NCBI GenBank assembly: GCA_022792295.1
Contig: JAAWAR010000089.1
Span: forward strand, 1 to 63,162
DNA: 63,162 bases
Direction: 5' to 3'
DNA from: Lachnospiraceae bacterium
GTDB taxonomy: Bacteria > Bacillota > Clostridia > Lachnospirales > Lachnospiraceae
Part shown: one piece after another, positions 23,831-37,332 of the stretch
Layout of the letters: the number at the start of each line of letters is the position of its first letter
How positions within the stretch are numbered: position 1 is the stretch's first letter
Position numbers and translations under genes: made by a program
The notes under the pieces: generated by a model
Databases searched by the model: none
The model's input: only the letters and a program-made list of their open reading frames with translations
What the model was told of the DNA's origin: nothing

Positions 23831-24660
23831 CCTGCCTCCTCGCCGCCATAAATTCGGTCAGCCGCCTCCGACAGCTCCTTTTTCACACGAAAATATCCGA
23901 AATGTCCAAAGGTATCGGCACACTTACGACAGTTAAATGCGTAGTAGGCATCGAGGGGAACTTTCGTATCATGAAATCCTTCCAAAGCACGCAAAAGGCA
24001 GCCGTCACACTCCTCGGCGCGGTCCCATTTTTCATACAGCACGGCCAGATTTACCCAAGTTACGGCGATTTCTAAGATGCTCCCCGGGTAAAGCCCCTCC
24101 ATGATCTCCATTGCCTTCTTAAAATAGGTCTCCGCCTTTTTATATTCCCCCAGCTCCTCAAATGCCAGAGCCATGTTGTTAAACAAGCCGCCGAAGCGAT
24201 AGTCTTCGGGTGAAAGCTTCTTCCCATACGCCCGAAACGCCTGCTCATAATAGGGCATGGCCTCCCGGACTCTGCCAAACGCCTTCATCGTCGTCGCCGC
24301 GTTTACAAACGTCGTCCCGCCGCTTACCGTCTCCGAGAGCCCATGCTCCCTGGCACGCGCGAGCCCCCTTTCCACAGCCGTAAGCCCTTTTTCCCGCTCT
24401 CTTGTATTCCGATAAAGGCCCATCATCTCATTGTAAACCGTGATCTGGGACGCCCAGTCTTTGCGGGCCTCAAAGTACAGAAGCCATTTTTCCAAATAGG
24501 CGGAGGCTTCGGTAACCTGATCTTTTGCCAAAAGCGCATCCAAACCTTGAATCACCTCACGAATTTGTGTAGCCTCCCCGCCGTCTTCCACTTCCTTCGA
24601 CGCCGCGGCCATCCGAAAACAGCAGCCCGGCTCCTGCCAGTCCTCTTTTTCTAATTGCAT
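23827..24660 (-). CDS. tetratricopeptide repeat protein
   Basis: TPR-like repeats (EAMPYYEQAFRAYGKKL, GLFNNMALAFEELGEYKKAETYFKKAMEIME); 4-nt overlap with the DUF4037 gene. Confidence 0.82.
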   Translation of the reverse strand: MQLEKEDWQEPGCCFRMAAASKEVEDGGEATQIREVIQGLDALLAKDQVTEASAYLEKWLLYFEARKDWASQITVYNEMMGLYRNTREREKGLTAVERGLARAREHGLSETVSGGTTFVNAATTMKAFGRVREAMPYYEQAFRAYGKKLSPEDYRFGGLFNNMALAFEELGEYKKAETYFKKAMEIMEGLYPGSILEIAVTWVNLAVLYEKWDRAEECDGCLLRALEGFHDTKVPLDAYYAFNCRKCADTFGHFGYFRVKKELSEAADRIYGGEEAG

Positions 24661-24685
24661 CTTCGATCTCCTCCTGTCTTTCTCT

Positions 24686-25753
24686 CTACAGCTCCCTCCC
24701 ACCGGAAAGCAGTCTCCAAAGCGGCTGACAAAAACGATTGAAAGCAAGCGCCAGGCCATAGGATACCAGAACCGTCAAAAACGGAAGCGCTAAAAAAAGG
24801 AACAACGCCGCGGGCGCCAGCAGACTGCCCGGCAGGACATGTCCCAACACGAGTGCCGCTCCCTTATTCACAAAACGCACACACCCATAATGAACCGCGT
24901 ACAGAAACAGGCTCTGCCGCATATACGGCTTTGTTTGCGGGAGGCGTGCTCCGTCAAGGAGAAGCCACAGAGAAGCCGGAAGCAGAAGCCGAAATAAAAC
25001 GGTCCACAGAACACTCTCCCCCGGCCTTCCCGCCTGTAAAAAGCAGACCGCCGCAAGCAATGCCCCCTCTATTCCGGTTAAAACCTGCAGCCGTCCTCTC
25101 CTTCCCTCCACAAAGCCTCTGCCATGAACCGCCCCATAAGCGGCAAAGGAGTAATAGAGCAGCGCATCCGTATTCGGATGCTGCGTATCCAGTCCAAAAT
25201 AGACGGCCGCAAGCAGGCATGCAAGGTAAACCAGCCCATACGCCTTATCCCGCACAAGCACATAAACCGCGGGTGAAAGCATAATCAAAAAAATCAGCTG
25301 GTATAGATACCAGAAGATCGGCGCATAGCTGTAGCTATATACCGCATTTAAGACTTCCGCTGCGTTAAAAGGCACCGGCTCTTTCCCCACGATCCCCCGC
25401 ACGGCCGGAAGCCTGGAGGCCAGCACATAGCCGATATAATACAGAAGGTTCCATACAATGTAGGGAACAACGATGCTCCTCGCACGGGTCTGCCACTTAT
25501 CTGCCAGCTTCTCCCAGGTAAATCCCCGAAAAAAAAGATAGGCTGACAGCATAAAAAATCCCGGCACTGCAGCTTGGCCGAGCCCCTCTGCCACCAGTCT
25601 CTCAACCGCTTCCACAAGCTCCCAGCCACTCCCCTCTAAGCCTTTGGGAAGGCTTTGGAACACGTCCACATTATAGGAGTGAATCCAGATCACCAAGATA
25701 CTAAACACGAACATCAGCCATGAAACCTTATTGCGGAATGCTTTCTCCTCCAC
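24686..25753 (-). CDS. membrane acyltransferase family 3 protein
   Basis: 355 aa, ~10 TM segments; LMFVFSILVIWIHSYNV, VPGFFMLSAYLFFRGF. Confidence 0.82.
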   Translation of the reverse strand: MEEKAFRNKVSWLMFVFSILVIWIHSYNVDVFQSLPKGLEGSGWELVEAVERLVAEGLGQAAVPGFFMLSAYLFFRGFTWEKLADKWQTRARSIVVPYIVWNLLYYIGYVLASRLPAVRGIVGKEPVPFNAAEVLNAVYSYSYAPIFWYLYQLIFLIMLSPAVYVLVRDKAYGLVYLACLLAAVYFGLDTQHPNTDALLYYSFAAYGAVHGRGFVEGRRGRLQVLTGIEGALLAAVCFLQAGRPGESVLWTVLFRLLLPASLWLLLDGARLPQTKPYMRQSLFLYAVHYGCVRFVNKGAALVLGHVLPGSLLAPAALFLFLALPFLTVLVSYGLALAFNRFCQPLWRLLSGGREL

Positions 25754-25857
25754 TCTGCCTGCTCCCCCTTCCCTCTGCGCTTTCTACCTTGACAGTATAA
25801 CATGTCCCCCCCTTTTTTTCTATAAAAAAATGCGTTTCAGTCTGTCCGGCCGTCTGT

Positions 25858-25904
25858 CAAACCGTATCCATTCCTTTACTCTTTAAAGGAATGGATACGG
25901 TTTG
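25858..25904. repeat. perfect 21-bp inverted repeat with 5-nt loop
   Basis: caaaccgtatccattccttta-ctctt-taaaggaatggatacggtttg. Confidence 0.95.
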
Positions 25905-26121
25905 CTTTCGTGTAAGCGGTTCCTTTTCATGAAACCTTGCCGTTTCGTACACAGACTATACCCTCCGCAGACAAGGGAGCCGGGGCATCCGGCAGTGCGG
26001 CGGAAGAACGCGCACTGGAGGTACGCCGATTGACTAATGCCGCGCTTCGGTCTGTGCGGTCCTCTTGCGCATTCCTCCTTAGGCATGCTATACTGTCTTC
26101 AAAAAAAAGGAGGACCCCATT

Positions 26122-27300
26122 ATGAAAGATTTTGTAAAAAAACTGGCGGCGGATTACACCGCCCTCCAGCTTACCCACTTTCACCATCTCCACGCATATC
26201 CCGAGCTGTCCTTTGAAGAACATAAGACAAGCGCCTATATTAAAAAGCACCTGGCAGAGCTTGGAATCCACATACTGGAGGAATTTGGAGGGACAAACGT
26301 TGTCGGCCTCTTAGACAGCGGCCGCCCCGGCCCCACCATCGCGTTCCGAGCTGATATTGACGCGCTCCCCGTCCAGGAGGAGACCGATCTGCCGTACAAA
26401 TCCGTCATCCCGGGCGTCATGCACGCCTGCGGTCACGACAGCCACACGGCCACGCTTTTGGCCTTCGCCGCCCTCCTTTGTGCGCATCCGGAACTTGTAA
26501 AGGGGCGTGTAAAGTTTATCTTCCAATGTGCCGAGGAAAAACTCCCCGGAGGAGCAAAGGGCCTGTGCGAAAACGGCGTCATGGACGATGTCGATGCGAT
26601 CTACGGCCTGCACTGTGCCGCAAAAAAGCCGCTGGGCGAGATCGTCGCCAACATTGGTCCTCATTCTGCCTGCATCGGTGTCTATGAGGTCACCGTCCGC
26701 GGAAAGGGCGGACACGGCAGCTCACCTCATGAGGCCCTGAATCCGGTCCCCGTGGCCTGTATGCTGGCTACGGCCATTAATCAGCTTCTCGCCGAGAAGG
26801 CGAGCCCCCTCGAAAAGGCTGTCTTGACTGTCTCCTATATCCGCGGCGGCAAATACCCCAACATTATCCCCTCTGCGGTGACGCTCGGCGGCAACCTGCG
26901 CACCTTTAACAATGAACTTACCGTTTCCCTCTTTGAACAGCTCCAAAAGACCTGCGAGGGATTCTGCGGCGCATACGGCTGTACCTGCGATGTTAAAGCC
27001 ACCTTCGGATACCCTTCTACCGTCAACACAGAAGCGCAAACCCTCCTGGTCCGGCAGGCGGCAGAAGAAATGGGCTATCCATGGAAAACGACAGAACCCA
27101 AGCTCGGCGGTGAGGATTTCAGCTACTACCTCTTAAAAAAGCCCGGAAGCTTCTTTGACATCGGCATGGCCGATCCAAAGCAGCCGGAAGAAGCCGCACC
27201 GCACCACAACTGTAAATTCCAGCTTGATGAGCGCGGACTGGCCATCGCCCTGGAAATGGAGCTTGCCGTTTATTTAAAAACGGTAGGCTACCCTCAGTGA
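26122..27300 (+). CDS. M20 family amidohydrolase
   Basis: HLHAYPELSFEEHKTSAYI, MHACGHDSHTATLLAFA, KGGHGSSPHEALNPV, LGGEDFSYYLLKKPGSF. Confidence 0.92.
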   Translation: MKDFVKKLAADYTALQLTHFHHLHAYPELSFEEHKTSAYIKKHLAELGIHILEEFGGTNVVGLLDSGRPGPTIAFRADIDALPVQEETDLPYKSVIPGVMHACGHDSHTATLLAFAALLCAHPELVKGRVKFIFQCAEEKLPGGAKGLCENGVMDDVDAIYGLHCAAKKPLGEIVANIGPHSACIGVYEVTVRGKGGHGSSPHEALNPVPVACMLATAINQLLAEKASPLEKAVLTVSYIRGGKYPNIIPSAVTLGGNLRTFNNELTVSLFEQLQKTCEGFCGAYGCTCDVKATFGYPSTVNTEAQTLLVRQAAEEMGYPWKTTEPKLGGEDFSYYLLKKPGSFFDIGMADPKQPEEAAPHHNCKFQLDERGLAIALEMELAVYLKTVGYPQ

Positions 27301-27398
27301 ACAAGGGTATATTCTGCCGTTAGCAGAAAGGAAAACAGCAGGAATGAATCAGGGGTCTGCAGATGATCCCACGGAATCGGCAAATCATCTCCCTGGAC

Positions 27399-27455
27399 TT
27401 GACACATTTCTCCATCTGTGTTATTGTTAACCAAAATATATTTTTCAGTTTACTT
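27399..27455 (+). promoter_or_regulatory. bioB promoter with BirA-like operator
   Basis: TTGACA (27399)-N17-TATTGT (27422); TTGTTAACC (27424-27432)-N14-aGTTTACtt (27447-27455). Confidence 0.6.
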
Positions 27456-27479
27456 TTTACGGAAGGAGAATGAAACGGC

Positions 27480-28442
27480 ATGTCCCTGACACAAGAATTA
27501 AAAGAAAAAGTTCTGTTTGGCGGCCAGATCACCCGCGAAGAAGCTCTGTCCCTATATGGTGCTCCCTTGGAGGAGCTCTGCGAAGCTGCCAATGAAATTC
27601 GCATACATTTCTGCGGAAACCGCTTCGACATGTGTACCATCATCAACGGCAAAAGCGGGCGCTGTTCCGAAGACTGCAAATACTGCGCCCAGTCTGCCTG
27701 CTACCGGGCAAAGGTTGAAGAACGCCCGCTGCTTTCGGCCGAAGAAATCGTCGAGGGAGCCCGAGAAAGCGACTCACAGGGCGTTCTGCGCTACTCCATT
27801 GTCACCTCCGGCAGACGCTTAAGCGACGAGGAGATCGACCGGATGTGCGACGCGATTCGTCAAATCCGCAAGAAAACGGGCATACGTGTGTGCATCTCCT
27901 TCGGACTCCTTAACGAGACGCAGTTTCACAGGCTCCGGGAAGCCGGGGCCGAACGCGTACATAACAACCTGGAAACCTCCAGGCGCAACTTCCCCCAAAT
28001 CTGCTCCACGCATACCTTTGATGATAAGCTCGCGACGGTCCGCGCCGCCAAAAATGCCGGCCTTACGGTGTGCAGCGGCGGCATCGTGGGAATGGGTGAG
28101 ACGCCCGAAGACCGAATCGACCTGGCACTCACGCTGCGGGAATTCGGAATCCTCTCGATTCCCGTCAATATGTTAAACCCCATTCCCGGGACTCCCTACG
28201 AAAGCCTGCCAACGCTTACAAATGATGAGATGCGCCGCATTGTGGCCGTCTTCCGCTTTCTGCTACCTAATGCCTTCATCCGCCTTGCCGGCGGCCGGGG
28301 CCTTTTGCCCGACAAAGGGCGGGCCTGCTTCCTCTCCGGGGCTAACGCCGCGATTTCCGGCGATCTGTTAACCACCTCCGGAATCCGTACGGCAACCGAC
28401 ATGGAGCTTCTGCAGGAAATCGGCTACGAGGTCAGAATATAG
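27480..28442 (+). CDS. bioB: biotin synthase
   Basis: CTIINGKSGRCSEDCKYCAQSACYRAKVEERPLLSAEEIVEGA (CxxxCxxC radical SAM). Confidence 0.95.
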   Translation: MSLTQELKEKVLFGGQITREEALSLYGAPLEELCEAANEIRIHFCGNRFDMCTIINGKSGRCSEDCKYCAQSACYRAKVEERPLLSAEEIVEGARESDSQGVLRYSIVTSGRRLSDEEIDRMCDAIRQIRKKTGIRVCISFGLLNETQFHRLREAGAERVHNNLETSRRNFPQICSTHTFDDKLATVRAAKNAGLTVCSGGIVGMGETPEDRIDLALTLREFGILSIPVNMLNPIPGTPYESLPTLTNDEMRRIVAVFRFLLPNAFIRLAGGRGLLPDKGRACFLSGANAAISGDLLTTSGIRTATDMELLQEIGYEVRI

Positions 28443-28455
28443 CTATGTTTGTGCC

Positions 28456-29658
28456 CTATGCCGGATCCAGTCCCTCCCGGACGATCCGGCAATAGTTTTC
28501 CTTGTCCGTATCGCCTTCCGTGGAAATACACAGGATCTGTGAGGTCTCATCCAGCCCCAGCTTTTCTTTAAGCTGTGCATACGCCCCATTTTCCAGGATC
28601 TCTGCCACGGTGCCGATCGTCGCGGCCCCGCTCTCTCCCGAGACAATTAGCGGATCTATCCCCATTGGCTTTGCGAGCAGCCGCATTCCTTTTGCCGCGA
28701 TCCTGTCAGAGATCGAAATAAAATGATCGGCATACGCCTCCAGAATCTTCCAGCCAATCGTGCACGGCTCTCCGCAGCACAGGCCGGCCATCATGGAATT
28801 CATTTCTCCCGTCACAAAATGGAGCTTCCCGTCACTGGCCTTAGCCGTGCGGAAGATACAGTCCGCCTGATCCGGCTCCACGACCGCAATCACCGGCCGT
28901 TTACCGGTCCCATAATAATCCATAAAAAAGCCGGTCACTGCCCCGGCCATAGCCCCGACACCCGCCTGCAAAAAAATATGCGTCGGCCGTATCTTTTCCG
29001 CCGTCAGCTGCTCTGCTGCCTCAAGCGCCATCGTCGTATAACCCTGCATAATCCAGGTCGGAATCTTTTCATACCCCTCCCACGCCGTATCCTGTACCAG
29101 AAGCCAGCCTTTTTCCTCCGAAAGCCGCTTTGCCTCCCGCACCGTATCGTCATAATTCCAGTCCGTGATCCTCGCGTCGGCTCCCAGGGCGCGGATATTC
29201 CCAAGCCGTTCTGCCGCGCTTCCCTTCGGCATCAAAACGACACTCTTGGCGCCCAGGCGGCCTGCCGTCCAAGCGACCCCGCGGCCATGATTGCCGTCGG
29301 TAGCCGTAACAAACGTAAGCGGCTCCAGCCGTTTTCGCACCTCCCAGTCAGAAAGACGCCCAAAAGTCAACTCCGCCTCTAAAATCCCCAGCCGCTCTGC
29401 AATGCAGCGGCCAATGCTATAGCTTCCACCCAGGACCTTAAACGCATTCAACCCAAAACGCGTACTCTCATCCTTTACATAAATACCGCCCACGCCCAAC
29501 CGTTCGGAAAGCGCTGGCAGGGCCATAAGCCTGGTCGCTTCATACTCCGGAAAGCTTTCATGAAATACCCGCACCTTTTTCGCCCGCCTGACACCAAACT
29601 CCCCAACCGGATACGACCTTCTCTCTTTTCCTCCATAATACACGGCTTGTATCTCCAT
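28456..29658 (-). CDS. dpaL: diaminopropionate ammonia-lyase
   Basis: PLP-fold family; STRFGLNAFKVLGGSY, TFVTATDGNHGRGVAWTA, VQDTAWEGYEKIPTWIMQGY. Confidence 0.88.
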   Translation of the reverse strand: MEIQAVYYGGKERRSYPVGEFGVRRAKKVRVFHESFPEYEATRLMALPALSERLGVGGIYVKDESTRFGLNAFKVLGGSYSIGRCIAERLGILEAELTFGRLSDWEVRKRLEPLTFVTATDGNHGRGVAWTAGRLGAKSVVLMPKGSAAERLGNIRALGADARITDWNYDDTVREAKRLSEEKGWLLVQDTAWEGYEKIPTWIMQGYTTMALEAAEQLTAEKIRPTHIFLQAGVGAMAGAVTGFFMDYYGTGKRPVIAVVEPDQADCIFRTAKASDGKLHFVTGEMNSMMAGLCCGEPCTIGWKILEAYADHFISISDRIAAKGMRLLAKPMGIDPLIVSGESGAATIGTVAEILENGAYAQLKEKLGLDETSQILCISTEGDTDKENYCRIVREGLDPA

Positions 29659-29872
29659 AACTCCTCCTTACCACTACAATCTATAACAAAATTATACCAA
29701 ACTTTCCCCTCTTTTTATATAAAAATCCTCTCCAAATCTATAACACCCCCTCCCCCCAAAAACAACCTACCAAAAAGCCACGCCCCCCCTTACACTATAA
29801 AAAAACAGTATCTCCCACCACCACCTAAAATACACACCGCCACACTCCCTATCCCGCTCCCGAAACAACGTA

Positions 29873-30128
29873 GCAGAGGCCGGTGCAGGCAGACGGGCTA
29901 CTGCCGCCGTTGGCGAGGCGCTGCAGAAGCTCTTAGCCTGTGGCGATACAAAAATGAGCGGCGGATTTCGGCATTCCCTGCCGAAATCCGAGAAGCACGG
30001 AGCGGAAAAATTCTTCAGAATTTTTCCAGCGACTTGCTTCGATCCCTCATTTTTGCATTGTCACAGGCTTAGAGCTTCCAGCACCGAAGCCTGGCGGCAG
30101 TAGCCCGTCTGCCTGCACCGGCCTCTGC
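29873..30128. repeat. large near-palindromic element with predicted three-way junction
   Basis: 36-nt perfect outer arms (29873-29908 / 30093-30128); imperfect continuation; internal perfect hairpins 29962-29990 and 30004-30027. Confidence 0.93.
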
Positions 30129-30229
30129 GGCCCCCCCCTCCCCCGCTCCTTTAATAAACCATTGACGCCCCCGCCCCTTTCCGTTATACTGATTGACAGA
30201 CAAATACTCCAAAGAAAGAAGGAAAAACC

Positions 30230-30616
30230 ATGTCCTTTGATAAAGTAAAGCAATATTTTGAGGAAGCCGGCGCCGGAGACCGCGTCCTTTCCTTTTCCCA
30301 TTCCAGCGCCACCGTAGAACTGGCCGCCGGAGATGTCAAAATCGACAATCATAAATTTAAAGAAACCTTCCACCAGAAGGCCAAAATGATCCCCAAAGAT
30401 CTCGTAGAAAGCTATATCGGCCATGCTCCCGGCGGTGTATGCCCATTTATGCTTAAGGAAAATGTCCGTATTTACCTCGACGAGTCCTTAAAACGCTTTG
30501 ACATCGTCTACCCGGCCGCCGGTAATGCAAGCAGCGCTGTACGACTCACCATCCCGGAGCTTGAACGGTTCTCCCACTGCCAGGAATGGATTCGTGTATG
30601 CAAAGAAACGGTCTGA
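30230..30616 (+). CDS. YbaK/EbsC-family aminoacyl-tRNA deacylase-like protein
   Basis: DVKIDNHKFKETFHQKAKMIPKDLVESYIGHAPGGVCPFMLKENVRIYLDESLKRFDIVYPAAG. Confidence 0.88.
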   Translation: MSFDKVKQYFEEAGAGDRVLSFSHSSATVELAAGDVKIDNHKFKETFHQKAKMIPKDLVESYIGHAPGGVCPFMLKENVRIYLDESLKRFDIVYPAAGNASSAVRLTIPELERFSHCQEWIRVCKETV

Positions 30617-30635
30617 CGCAAAGGAGTTTTCCTCT

Positions 30636-31322
30636 ATGAAACCAGCAAACAGTTTGGAGCATCCCTACCGCCTTCCGGCGGCATATGCAATCCTGTACAC
30701 TTTGAGCTTTCCCCTGCTGGGCCTGTCTGCCCTGGCAGATGCTCTTTTATCCCTCGCTTATCCCGAACAGGCCGCTTCCCTTCAGTTTGTCCGGATCCAT
30801 GTTCTGCTCATTGCACTTTACCTGCTCCTTTTGTTCGTTCTGGGAGCCGCTCTGATCGTACGCTCCTTTGCAAACTGCCGCCAGAACCATGTGCCTCTCT
30901 GCGTAAACAGCCTGCTGATCCTAAAGTACGGGATGATTCCGTTTTTCATCATGAATTTTGGTGCATATTGCTTTTTTTACCTGGTTCTGCTCGTCGCCAG
31001 CCGCGGTACGATCCTGTTCGGTTTCCCGATTTTACTCGTCAGCATTGCAGCCGCCACGTTCCTCACTTGGCTTACCATGCTGCCCGGCGCTTTTTACGGG
31101 ATCCAGGTGATCCGCCTCTGCAGGCGGCAGGAAAAGCTGGGGCTTGCTGCCGCGCTTTTTCACGGTATTCTCCAGTTTACCTTCCTTCTTGATATACCCG
31201 ATACCATGTATTTGACGGCCGGGAAATTCGGTATGGGAAAAAGGTGTGCCTGGCTCGCCGCCGTTCTCTACACAGTGTTCTTAACCGCACTCGTATACGG
31301 ATTCCAGGTGCTTACAGCCTGA
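30636..31322 (+). CDS. uncharacterised multi-pass membrane protein (228 aa)
   Basis: MKPANSLEHPYRLPAAYAILYTLSFPLLG...; start refined to 30636 (aaggag RBS at 30621). Confidence 0.75.
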   Translation: MKPANSLEHPYRLPAAYAILYTLSFPLLGLSALADALLSLAYPEQAASLQFVRIHVLLIALYLLLLFVLGAALIVRSFANCRQNHVPLCVNSLLILKYGMIPFFIMNFGAYCFFYLVLLVASRGTILFGFPILLVSIAAATFLTWLTMLPGAFYGIQVIRLCRRQEKLGLAAALFHGILQFTFLLDIPDTMYLTAGKFGMGKRCAWLAAVLYTVFLTALVYGFQVLTA

Positions 31323-31383
31323 TCATTCAAATAATATGGTCTTGCCCTTTGCCCCCGTCGGCGGGCAGGGGGATGCCTAGATG

Positions 31384-31432
31384 GGCAAAAAAGAGACGCA
31401 TTGTCAGATATACATGCGTCCCTTTTTGCCCT
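31384..31432. terminator. terminator-like hairpin between membrane protein gene and atpC
   Basis: gggcaaaaaagagacgcat ... atgcgtccctttttgccc with flanking T-rich sequence. Confidence 0.7.
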
Positions 31433-31438
31433 TATTTT

Positions 31439-31840
31439 TTATTCCTTTACCAGCGACAGCCGCACAAGTGCCCTCTTTAAGGCGGCTTCGGCCCGTACCG
31501 TATCAATTTCAGCGCTGTTTTCTGACAAGCGCCTTTCGGCACGGATTCTGGCCTCGTTCGCCCGCGCCCCGTCAATGTCTTCCGGCCATTCGCATGCTTC
31601 GGCAAGAATTGTCACCTGCTCGGGAAGCACCTGGATAAATCCGGACAGCAGCGCGGCCTTTTTGACCTCGCTCCCCTCGTGAATGGACAAGACACCGGGT
31701 AAAACGGCGACGGTCAGCGGAACATGCATCGGATAGATACCGAGCTGTCCGTCAGCGGTGTTTAATTCCACCATTGACGCCTCGCCGCTATAGAACTCCT
31801 GATCCGGCGTGATCACCTGAAGCTTCATCGTTTCTGCCAT
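31439..31840 (-). CDS. atpC: F1 ATP synthase epsilon subunit
   Basis: MKLQVITPDQEFYSGEASMVELNTADGQLGIYPMHVPLTVAVLPGVL. Confidence 0.95.
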   Translation of the reverse strand: MAETMKLQVITPDQEFYSGEASMVELNTADGQLGIYPMHVPLTVAVLPGVLSIHEGSEVKKAALLSGFIQVLPEQVTILAEACEWPEDIDGARANEARIRAERRLSENSAEIDTVRAEAALKRALVRLSLVKE

Positions 31841-31851
31841 GCTCCCACCCC

Positions 31852-33264
<1,413 letters not shown>

Positions 33265-33339
33265 TCAAATTTATAGCAAACACCAAATAAATTTGCCGTT
33301 TACTATAGCCTTCCGGTGGATGCGCACGATTTTTTCCAT

Positions 33340-34224
33340 TTAACCCTCGATCGCATTCGCACCCGCGATGATCTCTGTCAGCTCCTGCGTGATAGAGCCC
33401 TGTCTTGCTCGGTTGTACTGCAGGGACAGCTTGGAAATCATCTCCTCAGCGTTGTTTGTCGCAGAATCCATCGCCGTCATCCGGGCGCCGTTCTCACTGG
33501 CTACAGCCTCCAAAAACGCGCCATAGATCAGGCTGCTCACGTATTTCGGAATAATCGCATCCAGCACCTCGCTCTCATCCGGCTCATAATTCATCAAAAG
33601 CAGATCCGGCTTCTGCATTCCGGCCTCCGCCTGCTCGTCTGACGGCTCATTTGCCCGCGCATCCACAGGAAGCAGCTTCATAAGCTTCGGAATCTGGCTC
33701 ACTGTGTTTTTAAAGGACGTATAGGCCAGATAAATCTCTCCGATCTCGTTCTTCTCGAACAGCGCCAGAAGCTCCTTTGTGATCTGCATCGCATCGGAGT
33801 AAAGCGGCTCGTTGATGACCTCGGAATAATCCGCTGTGATCTCGTAGCCCTTCCTCGAAAGCCCGTCACGTCCCTTTCTGCCGACCGCGAAAATCTTCGC
33901 ATCCTCCATGGAAATCCCGCTTCCCGCCACCAGACGGACAATGTTGGCGTTGTAGCCGCCCGCAAGGCCGCGGTTTGACGTGATCACGATGACCGCCTTC
34001 TTTTTCGAATCCCCTGCCTTCAGGTATTTATGTTCAATCCCCTGGGATTTTTTTAACATCTCCTGAATGGTGCGGTACATCTTATTAAAGTACAGTCTGG
34101 AATTCTCCGCCCTGGTCCGGGACTTCTGGAGCTTGACGGTCGCGACAAGCTTCATGGCCTTGGTGATCTGCTCGGTGCTCTCGATGCTGGCTTTCCTGCG
34201 CTTAATATCTCTCATGGTTGCCAT
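33340..34224 (-). CDS. atpG: F1 ATP synthase gamma subunit
   Basis: MATMRDIKRRKASIESTEQITKAMKLVATVKLQKSR; C-terminal RARQGSITQELTEIIAGANAIEG. Confidence 0.97.
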   Translation of the reverse strand: MATMRDIKRRKASIESTEQITKAMKLVATVKLQKSRTRAENSRLYFNKMYRTIQEMLKKSQGIEHKYLKAGDSKKKAVIVITSNRGLAGGYNANIVRLVAGSGISMEDAKIFAVGRKGRDGLSRKGYEITADYSEVINEPLYSDAMQITKELLALFEKNEIGEIYLAYTSFKNTVSQIPKLMKLLPVDARANEPSDEQAEAGMQKPDLLLMNYEPDESEVLDAIIPKYVSSLIYGAFLEAVASENGARMTAMDSATNNAEEMISKLSLQYNRARQGSITQELTEIIAGANAIEG

Positions 34225-34239
34225 GCTACATCACCCGCC

Positions 34240-36363
<2,124 letters not shown>

Positions 36364-36376
<13 letters not shown>

Positions 36377-36879
36377 GTGCTCTCACCCATTTCCTTTAAT
36401 GTCTCCTCAATCAGAGCGTCCTGAATCTTCACATCCATGGAAGCGGCGACTGCCTTCCCCGCCAGTAAGGATGCAATGGAAACGATCTCCGTCTTCACAT
36501 CCTCCAGGGCTTTCTTCTTTTCCAGATCAATCTCACGGTTTGCCCGCTCGAGGATCCGGCTTGCCTCCGTTCTCGCCTCCGATAAGATTTCTGCTTCCTG
36601 CTTTTTGGCCTTTTTACGTGCCTCGTCTAAGATCTGCTCTGCCTCCTTATCGACCGATTTGAGCTTCGCCTCATACTCGGCCTTCAAGAAAGCCGCATCC
36701 TCTTTATTGGTCTTTGCATGTTCCAGATCGTTTGCAATCTTCTGTCTTCTCTTTTCCAGAAGTTCCCTCGCCGGATTAAACAGAAGGTACGACATGGCAA
36801 AAAACAGGATAAAAACGGCAAGTCCCGTGATTACCACGTCATTGATTAGCTGAGGGTCAAAATTAATTAACCGTTCCAA
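36364..36879 (-). CDS. atpF: Fo ATP synthase b subunit
   Basis: N-terminal TM then charged helix; LLEKRRQKIANDLEHAKTNKEDA. Confidence 0.94.
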
Positions 36880-36941
36880 GGTCTGATTTCGCCTCCTTTC
36901 CTCTTATCTGTCCGCCTTTTGCGGCCGCGGTCCTTGAGAAA

Positions 36942-37328
<387 letters not shown>

Positions 37329-37332
37329 CTAC

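Noticed and set aside
29560-30072. 170-aa + strand ORF spanning the G-poor tract and half the palindrome
   Set aside because: Composition is Pro/Lys/Thr low-complexity from C/A-rich DNA; begins inside antisense dpaL; no SD or domain
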